Assembly: GCF_026210795.1 (NCBI RefSeq)
Contig: NC_089453.1
Location: forward strand, 1,366,501 to 1,430,500
DNA: 64,000 bases
Origin: Rhizophagus irregularis
Taxonomy: Eukaryota > Glomeromycota > Glomeromycetes > Glomerales > Glomeraceae
Direction: 5' to 3'
Part shown: positions 23,596-35,775 of the stretch, piece by piece
Numbering within the stretch: the stretch's first letter is position 1
How the letters are laid out: each line of letters starts with the position of its first letter
The notes under the pieces: model-generated
What the model was told of the DNA's origin: nothing
The model's input: the letters and a program-made list of their open reading frames with translations, nothing else
Database searches by the model: none
Made by a program: the position numbers and the translations under genes

Positions 23596-24217
23596 CCGAA
23601 AGTGTGACTTGATCCTGATCTGCCAACTCCTTCTTGTAGATCCTTGGTCAAAAAATTTCGCAGAAGAAATTTTTATCTCTTCATACTAACACAACCTTAT
23701 ATTCTACTACCATGACTAATAAAAGTGCTAATAAAGCTGGCAGCAACCCGAAAGGGGGCCCTGCTAAGCGCAAAGATAAACGAAACAACAATAATAACAG
23801 TCGATGTGCATGTCACAAAATTAGTGGGCAAATTTTTTATACTATGATATCATAATTTAAATTTCATATATAGCATGGTCTTTAGATATATAGTATATAT
23901 GTAAAGTTCTAAACTAGCCAAAGTTTTCTTTTTTGATTAAAATTACCGATCTTTAAATCATAATTTTGGCCAAAATTTTCTTAACTCTGGTCGAATTTAT
24001 AGTGCCGACCTAAAATTTAAAAAATACGCTAACTTCATTTTATGTTTATGTAAAATAAATCTTTTGTACTACAAAATCTGAGTACATTTCCTGATAGATG
24101 AGATCAAAATCTATCATTTTCAAGTATTTTTAATTTTATATATACTTCTTGTCAAAGAAAAGAATCACAGGTACTCAAAACTACCTAATTTCTGTAATAA
24201 ACTTTTACAATCTCAAT

Positions 24218-27200
24218 ATGAATAGCTTTTCAAAGTCTATAGACGATAATAATATTTTATTTGAGCAACTTTTAGGTGATAACAATTCAGAAGAAGAGCT
24301 AGAATATGATGAAACATTTTTAGAACAATTGATAAACCAAAATTCAATATTATTAGACGCTGAATCAAACAAACAATCTAATATTTTTCACATCAAAAAT
24401 TTTTTGCAGGCACATAAAACTGTTCGAAGTGAAGAAATAAATGAATATAATTCAAGTAGTGATGATGAAATTGACGATAATAATGAGCAAAGTTTAAAAA
24501 ATAAATCTGAATCACTTGAAAATGAAATATACATTATGGACGAAATGTCAACTTCCCTTTTACCATGTGCTATTGTTGACATAATTGATGGAAAATTACA
24601 AACATGCGGTAATGATAGTAAAAGATGTATTTCTCAATTAATAGGAACTTGGCAAATAGATACAAGTGTTGCGGCTAAATTTTTGGATGGGAAGGTTAAT
24701 TTAGGAGTGTGTATGTCGCATTTTAATTATGATCAAAAAAATCATATAAGTCATACTAAACAAATAAGAAAAACGGAAAAAAGTATAATATATCGAAGAA
24801 GGTATTTTTTTTGTGAGAAAAATTTCTACTTTTTTAGTCGTGGAATGAATTGCCGCCAACATTCTTGGAACATCTTTAATAGAAATATACAAGTAGCTTG
24901 CAATGGACAATTCAGTTGTAATACACTTGAAGTATGTCCGAAAGGATCCCGGATATCTAATATAAAGGTCATAATGGACTTTTGGCCAAAAACACCCCTT
25001 TTTGCTGAAACTCAAAAAATCGTTTTTTGTAAATATCTCAGCATCTAGTAATTCAATTTTAATGAACTTTTTTTTATTTTGTAGCCCTCATTTAGCTCTA
25101 CAATTTAAAAAAACGTTCATCAAAATTGGACCACTGGATGCCGAGATATTTACAAAAAACGATTTTTTGAGCCCCTGAAAAATGGGCCAATCTGCCGAAA
25201 GTGTGACTTATGACCTGTTTTGGAGATATCCGGGGTCCTTGTCCGAATATATCAAATTTAGCTAATGAGGAATTTTCAGATCCCTGATACATATGTTGCA
25301 GCTGTTTTGAAATCAATGGAGGGCATATTCATCGAAAAAATGGATCAGGAAAACCCAAATTCAATTGTGAAAATGATAAATTGCATGATGAAGATTCTGA
25401 TAAAATACTCATAGCATTAGCGAACTGGCTTCTTTTTGTTGTAAAAAATGAAAGTCAAGATAAAAAAGAAATTATTCTTACACATATGTTAAATCCTGCA
25501 TTACACTTTCTTCAAAATATAACATTGTCCAAAAACACTAAAAAAAATATCGATATGGAATCTATTTGTAATTTTGAAGAAATTCGTAGGTCATCAATAT
25601 CTTCCACCACCTTTACAATATCATCTATCAACACGGTATACATAGGATTAACAAGTTATATTCAATTACCTACTCTTTTCATGCTTCAAATTATTTTAAA
25701 AATGAATAAAATTTCAAATACAATTTCTTCAGAATTGTTTATTTCAGATGAACAATGGCCCGATGTAGGAAATAAATTGGCAGAAAGAATTTGGAAATCA
25801 AGAGAAGAATTGAATAAACAAAAAGCTGAAATTCAAAATCTGGCATCTCTTGAAAATTACTATTCAGCTTTTCCATCATATTTAACTGGATTTTTTGGAA
25901 ATCTATGTGGAGATATTTTAAAAAAAAAATTAGAGATATCAAATAGAAAGTCTAAATCTCGAAATAAACTATTAAAACAATTTGATGAACAGCAATTAAT
26001 AAAAATAGTAACTTTTTTTGTTTCAGTATTAATTGGAATTGCGTTTCCATACTTGCAAGTTTGGTTTACTCAAGTACTTTCGAGTCTTAGTAGAAAACCA
26101 AAACTCAATCAACAATTCCGACGTCTTCTTTCTACTTTGCAAATAAGTGGACATACAGACGGTCAAGAAAGAAAATTAGAAAAGGTTCGAATGAAATCCA
26201 TAAATCCATGTCAACGTCTTAATAAGAGTGAAAATATTTGGAATTTAGGTGTTATAGATAACATAGATTTTAAGGAAGCAACTTTTAGATATGGAAACAT
26301 ATTTGATACGACACGTACCAGTACACATATGACGCTCAGAATGGTTTTTCAACACCAAATGCCTTTTAATTTGTATGAAAATAAGAATGATGAAAACCAA
26401 AATAGTTCTCCACTTGAGTTATTTGGTATGAATCAAATGATAAGTAATACTTTGGATATTTTTGATTCTGTTTTAGATAACCTACTCAATGTTCAAATTA
26501 ACTCTCAAGGCATTGCAATTTATCAGACAAATTTTGACATGGCCATTGTACATGATGAAATCTTGAATCGTGTTGAACATAGATGTAAAGTAGAACCTCC
26601 AAATGTAGTTATTTTAGAACCTGGTGGAGTTCCAAATTCTGACGAGGGTATTTTTGAATCTTTAGAAATGTACAAAAAAGATTTTGAATTAACATCATAA
26701 CAGTATTTAGATGTAGTTGCTGATGAAGCAATATTTCAAAGAATAATTAAATTAACGGATCAATAGCCTTACCTGCGTCCTATTCTTGGGCAATGGCACA
26801 CGTCCAAGGATATGTGCAGTGTTTTGATTGTTCTTTTTTCAAGTTATGGAATTTTTGATCTTGCAAATTCACTTGGAGTTAAATTTTTGGAAAAATTGGA
26901 ATCTGTTGTTGATTATAGGTCCACTGTTCGTGTTCTTGAATTAATATGGACTGCAGTATCTTTAGCAATACGAATCTACATTAAAAAAAAAAATATTAGT
27001 AAGCATGAAATTTGGGAAAATGCAAATTTGGCGCTTCAAATTTGGTACCTTTACTATCAATGGGCCGGAATATTTAAAGCTCATCGTATTAGCATTCGAG
27101 TTGGAAATTATGATTTACAAAAAAATGCTTTAGCTGCATTTGGTGGTTTATTTGCTTCAGCAGCTAAAACTCAGTATGCTAGTTCTGTATGTCATTTTTT

Positions 27201-28094
27201 TGGTATTTTGAAAAAGTTTCCTAAACTAGAAGATAAATTGCGTTATGCAGCTTCTATTAAAATAGATAATAATGAAAAATGAAAAGGACATTTTTTTGCA
27301 TACGACGAAGCTCTGGAGACTTTTGGAGTGAAATTCATAAAACAAAATATAACAGGAAACGTAGTTAATATGGAAAATTTAAAAATGCAAATAAAATCAG
27401 TACAAACGGAACGTGATAGAATTGAAATCTTATTATCTGAATACCTCAATGATCCAACAGCATCTACCGGAAATCATGCAATAAATCAAAGATATGATGC
27501 AATGTGGAATTTAGTCTAAATTCTCCTCCAAGAATTTGACCAAACAAATGAATCATTTTTAAATAGTAATACGTGGAAAAATGTTTACCGATCACAACTG
27601 ACAGTTGAAGGAGTAATTCAACTTAAGAATTGCTTCTCTGATGGAATAGTCCGCATGCAAGCAATTTATTATGAAGATGTTCTTAAAACCAGACCAACTC
27701 AGCCCAGAAGAAGCAAATTGGGCACATCTAGATTAAAAATATTGAATTTTCAAAAAGAACTTAAAGAAGCAAAAGAAATAAAAAAACAATGGAACATTCA
27801 CAAACTATGGAATCACGATCACAGCCTCAAGAAGAATCTTCTGATCAACGTGACATTATAATGCAAGAACAACAAGAAAATGAAACAGGTAATAAACGTA
27901 AGTGAAAAGCTAAAAGGATTCCTAGTTTAGAAGAAGAAACTCTTTTAGAACCTTTAATTCTGAGTCAGAGTGAACCTACGAACGAAGAAATGAGAGAAAA
28001 ATTAAATACCTTATCAGATGAATGGGATTTAAGTCGAATTAAGCAACACGTCCAATACCAAAGAAAGAAAAGAGCAGTTGAAAATGCCCATTAA
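24218..28094 (+). pseudogene. Transposase-like protein of the 4.76-kb element, broken
   Basis: I take the ATG at 24,218 (MNSFSKSIDDNN) as start. Order: acidic N-terminus; a Cys/His-rich segment (SKRCISQLIGTWQ ... LGVCMSHFNYD ... FFCEKNFYFF ... MNCRQHSWNIF ... CNGQFSC ... VCP) that looks zinc-binding; the MITE at 24,943-25,239; a further CCSCF/NC segment after a stop near 25,287; a long helical region (LPTLFMLQ, WPDVGNKLAERIW, SAFPSYLTGFFG); GVIDNIDFKEATF, whose acidic residues could be catalytic; RPILGQWHTSKDM near 26,780; and a charged C-terminus ending at 28,094. Stops fall at about 26,698, 26,765, 27,280, 27,517 and 27,902. The LGQWH block recalls fungal DUF6589-type proteins, but that is a guess. 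A mobility role is inferred from its position within TIRs. Confidence 0.55.
24943..25239. mobile_element. Landing-pad MITE, intact copy, TSD TGTCCGAA
   Basis: Termini AGGATCCCGGATATCT and AGATATCCGGGGTCCT, flanked by TGTCCGAA at 24,935-24,942 and 25,240-25,247. Removing it rejoins the Cys-rich ORF in frame (VCP followed by NISNLANEEF). It contains an unoccupied CCGAAAGTGTGACTT at about 25,195-25,209. Confidence 0.9.
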
Positions 28095-29254
28095 TGCAGT
28101 TTAATATAGCTTTATTAACAATCATTACAAGTTATAATAAAGTTTTTGACAAGTTTAATATATATACATGTATATATATAAAATACAATGCCACTTTTCT
28201 TGAAAACTGTTGTATTAACAACTTTTGAAGAAAACATTTCTGGAAACAGCATAAAATATTACGGATATTTGAATATAAAATTTTTTGTTAGAAGTCGCTA
28301 AAGTAAAGAATCTCTCGAAAATATGTCAAAACGTACTAATCTTTATAGTGTATATAGATGTTATTACAAAGTTTTCACAAATAAAATAATACCTATATTA
28401 GGTTGAATAGGTATTTATTTACCAACTGAGATAATTTTTTTTGTTAGAAGAAGTATAACTTTAATCGTTTACAATACGTCAAAAGAATAGTGATTTACGG
28501 TAGTACAAGAATTTTAATTATAATTGGCATGTAAGTGTGACATGCACATCGACTGATAATAAAGACTCTGGCTCTGATGTTTCGAACTCTGACATCAAAC
28601 AAACAAACAATAAAAACAACCCTTCCAAACGTACTCGTACGTTCTCGCACAACTGGAACGAAAGGATTACGTCACCGACTCAGCGGCTACGTGGAGGCAG
28701 TAATACTACCACTCCTCCTTAACAAAATAATGCTGACAATTTTTCGTCTCCTCCTCCTAAAGATATTGCTGCACCCTCTGCGCCTGGTTCTGTCGCGTCT
28801 GGTACTGACGCGTCCATGCATGCTCTAAAGGACAAAGAAACTTCCCTCTTAGACGCGTCTCCTAATAAGGATATTATGGATACCAATGATACTTCTCCTC
28901 TTTCCCTTGACACGCCCACTATTTCCATTCTTAGGCGTTATTATCAGGCTGCTGCTGCACCTAATGCTTTTCCTGAATTTGTCAAAAAATATCCTACCAA
29001 TCGGGCTATGATTGACGCTGTTAACAACCTCCTTTTAGAAACTTATCACTCTTACACTGGTCGTACCCACATGTCTGGTTCTGGTGACCTTAAAAGATTA
29101 GTTATTCACTTTAATTTGATTAAAGAACGTGATACCTGCTTTTCTCTCCGACATGATGATCTTGCTGATCACAGGTCAAAAAGTGAAAAATTAGGCACCA
29201 ATCGGTCACCAATCAGATACCTGATTGGTGACCGATTGGTGACTGATTGATGCC

Positions 29255-30035
29255 TAGGGATGGTTAGGTCGGTCCTGGTCCGATCCTGGTCCTGGGACTT
29301 ATAAGTCCTATTGAACGGACCTGCGGACCAGGTCCTGACTAAGTTATTTATAGATTTTATGAATTTTAGTAATAATTAAATATAAAAAAAGTGAGTTGCG
29401 ATATCGGGATTCACTTTTTTATATTGATTTTATATAAAAAAAGTGAGTTGCGGTATCGGGATTCACTTTTTTATATTGATTTTATATAAAAAAAGTGAGT
29501 TGCGGTATCGGGATTCACTTTTTTATATTGATTTTATATAAAAAAAGTGAGTTGCGGTATCGGGATTCACTTTTTTATATTGATTTTATATAAAAAAAGT
29601 GAGTTGCGGTATCGCGATTCACTTTTTTATATTGATTTTATATAAAAAAAGTGAGTTGCGGTATCGCGATTCACTTTTTTATATTGATTTTATATAAAAA
29701 AAGTGAGTTGCGGTATCGCGATTCACTTTTTTATATTGATTTTAATATAAAAATGTGAATCGCAATATCGCAACTCATTTTTTATATGATTTTAATAATA
29801 TAAAAATTGTATTGCAATATTGCAGTGCACTTTTTTATAATTTATAATTACTTAAAATCAAATTTACAGCAAATTATACATATATAATTTAAACATATAG
29901 ATCTCTTATAACCTTATTGGCTAGGACTTTTTAGGACCTGGTCCGCTTCTGGTCCAAAATTTGGACCTAAAGATCTGCAGACCAGGTCCTAGGACCAGGT
30001 CTTTAGGTCCAGGACCTAGGACTTTACCATCTCTA
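29255..30035. mobile_element. hAT-like non-autonomous element with tandem hairpin core, TSD TTGATGCC
   Basis: Ends TAGGGATGGT and the inverted TAGAGATGGT, with TTGATGCC at 29,247-29,254 and 30,036-30,043. The subterminal regions are packed with GGTCCTGGTCC and its complement GGACCAGGTCC. The middle is a 52-bp tandem array. No ORF. Confidence 0.88.
29382..29750. repeat. Seven 52-bp hairpin units
   Basis: GTGAGTTGCG recurs at 29,391, 29,443, 29,495, 29,547, 29,599, 29,651 and 29,703. Each unit pairs AAAAAAAGTGA with TCACTTTTTT around a GGTATCG loop. Copies differ mainly by GGGATT versus GCGATT: the first four carry GGGATT, the last three GCGATT. One further unit lies inverted after 29,750. Confidence 0.9.
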
Positions 30036-30138
30036 TTGATGCCTGATTTTTCACTTTTCGACCTGTGATGATCTCTGATTTTTCCTACATGACCCACAGC
30101 AACTCCGAACTGATAAAGATCTTCGTGCTATCCAAGTT

Positions 30139-30434
30139 AGGACCCCGGATATCTAATATAAAGGTCATAATGGACTTTTGGCCAAAAACACCCCTTTTTG
30201 CTGAAACTCAAAAAATCGTTTTTTGTAAATATCTCAGCATCCAGTAATTCAATTTTAATGAATTTTTTTTTATTTTGTAGCCCTCATTTAGCTCTACAAT
30301 TTAAAAAAAAGTTCATCAAAATTGGACCACTGGATGCCGAGATATTTACAAAAACGATTTTTTGAGCCCCTGAAAAATGGGCCAATCTGCCGAAAGTGTG
30401 ACTTATGACCTGTTTTGGAGATATCCGGGGTCCT
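30139..30434. mobile_element. Landing-pad MITE copy with unmatched flanks
   Basis: A full-length copy (AGGACCCCGGATATCT to AGATATCCGGGGTCCT) with an unoccupied CCGAAAGTGTGACTT near 30,390. The flanking 8-mers differ (TCCAAGTT against ATTATACT), and LINE-B jumps across it from mid-ORF1 to mid-endonuclease. Confidence 0.85.
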
Positions 30435-33400
30435 ATTATACTTCTTTTCATTCTGACTTGGATTCTACTAAACACGGCCGTTCTTCTGGTGGTGTTTCTT
30501 TGTTTATACACAACTCTTTAGCTACTCATGTTCAATTTTATTAATCGCATTCTTCACGAATTCTTTCTGTAGACTTATTTTTTAAAGGCAATGTTAAATT
30601 GCATATATTTGTTGTCTATATTTCCCCTACAAATGATCTTATTCTTCGTTATGAAGTTATTGATCAATTAATTTCTCTTATTTCTCAAACTTCTTCACAA
30701 AATTTCATCACGCTATTTGCGGTGATTTTAATATAAATTTGGAGAAATATTACCCTATATTTTTGCATCAACCTCAGATTGCTGCTAAACGTATGCATAA
30801 ATTATTTCATTATTTACTTTCTCATAATTATGAAAACTGCATCCCCCTTAATTTGTCCAGTACCTTATTTAGGTACTTATCATCACTTGGATACTATTAC
30901 CCGAATTGATTTTGTTTGGTCTTGTCCGCTTCTTCGGTAATATATGTTAACTGCTTCCATATTTGACGCTTATGATATGCATATCTTCGACCATAATCCT
31001 ATTATCACTTATTTTGACGCTTCCTTATTATCAGATGCTATTAAATCTGCACGTGTTCGTCAACTTGGTCGTAATACTTGACGTATTTTCAAATTTGATT
31101 CTATCTCTACTGATCAATGGTCTGCTTTTGCTGTTGAGTTGGACAATTTATGTCCAGTTGATTCACTTGGGTTTGATGCTTGGCCCCTCAATCAGAAGTG
31201 TGAATATCATCATTTTAGGATTATCAAAGCTGCTAATTCCACATTATCTTCAGTTACTGTGGGCAATACTTATATTCCGAAGAAGCCTAAAGACTTAGAA
31301 AGTTTATGTCAGTCTTACCGTTTTTTGTCCAAAGTGGCTAAAACTATTCGTTCTCTTCACAAAACCCCTACATCATATTCTGTTCATTATGAAACTAAAT
31401 GGTTTTCATATTATATACGTCTTAATAATCTCCTTTTTTTTTATAAAAATACCTTTGTTACGCCTATTACCCTTCCTTTTTTTCTTTGAGATGAAAGAAT
31501 TGATGACTTTGCTAATTTACTTCAAACGTTAGATAATATGACTTTGCTTTTGCGAAGCCTTCTCTTACTTAAAGAAAAAGAATTCTAAGCTTCTTTTATT
31601 CAGGCTAAAATTGATACTCAGAATGATAATTTCACTAATGATATTTTTACTTTTATTGAATCTGCTTTGTCACGAACTAGACGATGAATTGTTCTTGATC
31701 GTGTTTTTATAGATCATCCATCACACCCTACTTTATTTGACATCTCCAGATGCCATTGATTAGGAAGTTATTGAACACTTCCAAAATTTTGTTCCAATTA
31801 CCTCCACTCCTTCTTCTTCCATATAGGATCTGCCTAAAAGATGGTTTAATGCGTATGCGCCACTCACCGATGTCTCTCCATCTATTTTTGATTCACTTAT
31901 GGATCCTCCTACTCTTGACGAATGGTCTTCAACGATTTCCTCCATGCCCAATGATAAAGCCCCAGGATCTTCTATGATCTCATATGAGATGTTGAAACAC
32001 TTAGGACCTACCGCTTCTGCTCTTCTTTTTAACTTAATCTGCGCATGTTTATCAGACACAAATATTCCTGATTTATGGAAACAAGCTACTGTCTTTCCTA
32101 TTCCCAAACTGCATGAATGGAAATGCCAACTTAAGAATACACGCCCTATTACTTTATTGGAGGTGATTCGTAAGGCCTTGGTTAAGCTTTTTTACAATCG
32201 TCTTGCTCCTCTACTTGCCTTCCACCATGTCTTCCAAGGTGGTAATTTTGCAGGGTTACCTGGAGGATCCTGCCGTGATCCTATTATTACTCTAGAATCC
32301 ATCATCCATGATTCAGTAGTCACTAAACAACCTTTATGGATCCTTTCTTAAGACATCTCAAAAGCATTTGATTTTGTTGATTTATCCATGTTGCGATTTG
32401 CTCTCCTACGCTTACACCTGCCACAAAATGCTATTCAATTCTTACTCTCTTTATTTATGTCACGTTCTAATCATGTTATTACTGCACATGGCCCTACTCT
32501 GCCATATAGAGTTAGAATAGGAATAGACCAAGGTGAAGTTATTTCTCCACTTTTATGGTTATTTATTTAGACCCTCTGCTCACAGTTCTCAAATATGAGA
32601 AGAAAGACCCTTATCGTTTGATTTCTCCAATGGTTTCCTGTACTGTTTCATCGGATTCTCGTTCTCTTGATGTTTTAGACATTAACAATTTAGTGTTTAT
32701 GGATGATTCTACTCTGATCTCTTCTTCTAAAGAAGGAATGGAACATATGTTGTCTATTACTGAAGAATTTTATTGTTTAAACAATACTTCAGCCAACCAT
32801 AACAAATACGTTTTAGCCACCAATGCAGTTGCTGCTTCTCAAGATTTATCTTCTATAGCCTTTACTTTATTGATTTCATCACTCAATACTACACCCAACA
32901 TTACTGTTACTCCTATTCCTATGTCCTCATCTTTCCATTTTCTGGGAGTTTGGTTTAATATTAATGGCTCTAGGAATTTTATTCGACAACAACTCAAACA
33001 AGAATGTAATTCATTCTCTGCAACTCTTCGCCCTGTGAAACTAACTGTTCAACAAGTGGTATACCTTTATAATACTGTTTTGATCCCGAAACTAAATTAT
33101 CAAATGCAAGTTACGCATTTATCTGAGGCCAAATGTTCTACTGTCACTTCTTCAGTTCGTACTTTGGTTAAACACAAGGCTAAATTATTACGCTCTATTC
33201 CTAATGTGGTGTTATATTTGTCTCAAGCTTTGATCAACTTATTTTCGTTTCAACAACAGAGTCATTTTACTAATTTATTTTTATTAGCAAATTCTTCTTT
33301 TTTTATGAAATCTCTTTTTAATTATAAGTTGCGGTTTATTCAATTTTATTGTTTAATTCCTATTTCCCCTTTGATGGTTTTGGATTGGACTTATTGGTCT

Positions 33401-35775
33401 TCTTTTAATATTTTTAAACAAGATTATATCGCTAATACTTTAGCCTCCCTGATCTTCACTCCCTTCTGCTTATCACGCGCTAATTCGTCGCCTGTGCCTG
33501 ATTTAACTTATCCTAACGGCCATACTCCAATATATCATTGCCTTTCTTTGGATGTGTTTAAGGCCAATTTGACACGACTTCGAAGGCATGGCTTATTTTA
33601 TTTGTCACAACTTTTGTCACTCCAGGGAACTCATTTGCTCTCTTGATCTGTTATTTATGCTAACTCTACTCAAAAACGTGGTAATGCCCGTATTCCCAAC
33701 TGGTACAAAAATCTCTCTTCTAATGTTACTATCCAGGATCAAGTTGGTTTATTGCAAGATAGATTTATAACAATACAGCGCCCTCTGAACTAGTTTGCTA
33801 AAGAACTAGTTCTTTGTACTCCTCCTTCTGGTTATAAGAAAAACTGGATTGTCATGTTGAATAATGATGGCCTCCCATTATTTGGTAAACAAATTCAAAT
33901 CCAACCCAAACATTTCACTTGTACTATTGCACATTGGACTTCTGACTGTTCATCTCGACCAAGCGAATTAGTATCCCTTCAACCTTGTCCCGGCTGCAAC
34001 TTGAATATGAATAAATCATCTTACTCAAAGAGATCAGTTGCTATTAGCTCTGTTGCTTGCTCCTACTCGGCTTCTCTTCTTTAGTGCTTGATCTTGCCTA
34101 TGAAGAAGTCATCTATCATAAAACACACATCTCATTTATCTGCTACAGTGTCATAGGCTGAAATTATGGATTACGTAACCTTGTATTGTAATTTATCCAC
34201 TTACTCTGGGTTACCTGTTGATACTTCTTGCCCTTCCCTTGATACTGTTGACGATATTCCGCCACCTTTACTCACGGCTAATGATATTGCTACATCTTCA
34301 TCTGTTGTGCTTTCTTCAGATTCGCTTTATACCTTTTACACTGATGGTTCCTTTATTAATTTAGGAACGAGTGACGTCTTCATAAGTTGAGGTTGGGTTC
34401 AAATTGTCAAAGATTCTGGATTCCTTAATTCCATTGTCACTTATAAACGAGGTATTATCTGCGACTGGCCTTCCTCCTCTCGAGCTGAAGCTGCTGCTAT
34501 TTATGCAGCTTTATCTGCCTCTCCTGCAAATTCTGTTGTTCAGATTTACACAGATTTACAATCTTCTATTGAGGGTTTGAAACATTGTTTCTTATCTGAT
34601 TATTCAAATTCTCAACTTTATTATAAGACAACCAATTTTGAACTTTGGGCTATCATTCAAAAACTGATTGTTGATAAAAATCTTTCAGTTTTGCCTTTCA
34701 AAGTTAAAGCTCACTCTAATTTTTATTGGAATGACTTCGCTGATTCTCTTGCCAATACTGCCTATATATCTAAAAATGCTGTTCTTATCTCTCATCTCAA
34801 TCTCACCGTGGTCATGATTATATTTTGCTCTATGATGACGTGATCTGTGAATCCAATCCAAGATATTTGTTTAAACAATATCATCAAATGTTATATATGA
34901 AAGACCTTTTAGCTCTTTCTCGTTTCCGTTTTACTTCTCTCTTAACGGATTCATCTCAGTACATGGTTGATTGGGCTTTTACCTGACATACATTAATGTT
35001 CCAACCTAAATCTGACAATTCTTTCACTAATGAGAATGTTTCTAGACACCATACATTGAAATTTCAACTTTTCCTGGAAGATTTACTCACTTTAGAATTA
35101 CTGAAAAGAACATGACCTGATTTATACGTGGAAATTCTAACCTGTCGCTCTTGTGAAGATCATTTAGAAGATTTTATGCACTTATTTTTGTGCAAAAAGC
35201 GTCATGCTAAATTACATCAACTTTTGACATCATATCTCCATCACCTTACCCTAAAAATTAAAGAAGTGGGTAATAATGCCAATTGTGATTACTCTTCTTA
35301 AATTGATAGAATTACTTTCCTCCCTTGTTGGACTTTCTCGTCTAGTAACTGGTCCTACTATAGTCTAGTTCGTGGCTGTTTGCCTGCTGCCTTTCTGGAA
35401 GTTTTCAAAAGCTTAGGTATTCCTCGCCTCACTGCTATGAATGTGGTTGCTGCCATACATAACAATTTTGTTAACAAATTCCATAAATGAATTTGAAATC
35501 TGCGTTCGTATGATAAAGGTTTATGGGAACATGCGATAAACATTACTTCAAAACTTAAACAATCTTCAAGATCTAAAGGTTTGTCCAATTCTTCTTATTT
35601 ACCTTATTCGTCTTTACCACCTCTGACCCATGTTGATTCACATGACTCCAGAACCGATTGGTTAAAAAACTTGATGCAATATGAATTATCTTGGTTTAAT
35701 TACATTTCGGGTTTTATGGGTCGTCTAACGGTGCTACTTAATAACCGCTTTTGCAAGATGGAGTGTCAATTTTAA
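30435..35775 (+). pseudogene. LINE-B ORF2: APE endonuclease, reverse transcriptase, RNase H, broken
   Basis: The endonuclease lacks its N-terminus. RSSGGVSLFIHN, then CGDFNINLE (catalytic Asp/Asn motif) near 30,725, then RIDFVWS near 30,910 and FDHNPIITYFD near 30,990 (the SDH-type box with the catalytic His) identify an APE-type nuclease. RT blocks: NDKAPGSSMISYEML, ITLLEVIRKALVKLFYNRLA, the active-site block DISKAFDFVD just after a stop at 32,350, IDQGEVISPLL and VFMDDSTLI near 32,695. RNase H: FYTDGSFINLG near 34,337, SSRAEAAAIYAALS and VKAHSNFYWNDFADSLAN. The C-terminal Cys/His segment ILTCRSCEDHLEDFMHLFLC is present. More than ten stops and frameshifts are visible, so it is inactive. Confidence 0.88.

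Larger units (their letters stand above)
23798..28555 (+). mobile_element. 4.76-kb DNA transposon with 20-bp TIRs, TSD ATAATAA
   Basis: The terminal 20 bp, CAGTCGATGTGCATGTCACA, is repeated exactly in inverted orientation at the right end. ATAATAA flanks both sides (23,791-23,797 and 28,556-28,562), and the LINE ORF1 sequence resumes directly. It carries a gene for a cysteine-rich protein, now broken, and a landing-pad MITE copy at 24,943-25,239. The superfamily is not clear to me: 7-8 bp duplications occur in hAT, KDZ, Dada and others, and none of their diagnostic transposase motifs is obvious. Confidence 0.85.
29169..30068. mobile_element. Hairpin MITE with TCACAGGTC ends, TSD TGA, host of a hAT-like element
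   Basis: The left end TCACAGGTCAAAAAGTGAAA pairs with the right end TTTCACTTTTCGACCTGTGA. TGA at 29,166-29,168 recurs at 30,069-30,071, and the LINE ORF1 sequence continues across. Without the nested element it would be about 110 bp and almost wholly self-complementary through ACCAATCGGTCACCAATCAG and its inverted copy. A 3-bp TNA duplication suits a PIF/Harbinger-type source. Confidence 0.8.
23712..30138 (+). pseudogene. LINE-B ORF1, split by two insertions and 3' truncated
   Basis: Start ATG at 23,712 opens MTNKSANKAGSNPKG, matching the LINE-A ORF1 N-terminus. Coding sequence occupies 23,712-23,797, 28,556-29,168 and 30,069-30,138. Within these pieces the conserved block FVKKYPTNRAMIDAVNNLLL (about 28,978) and MSGSGDLKRLVIHF are recognisable. 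The frame shifts near 28,650 relative to LINE-A. The RRM-like, zinc-knuckle and coiled-coil parts seen in LINE-A are missing because sequence is lost at the MITE starting at 30,139. Confidence 0.8.

Noticed and set aside
23798-28555. KDZ or hAT classification of the 4.76-kb transposon
   Set aside because: TSD length is compatible but none of the diagnostic transposase motifs could be recognised by eye.
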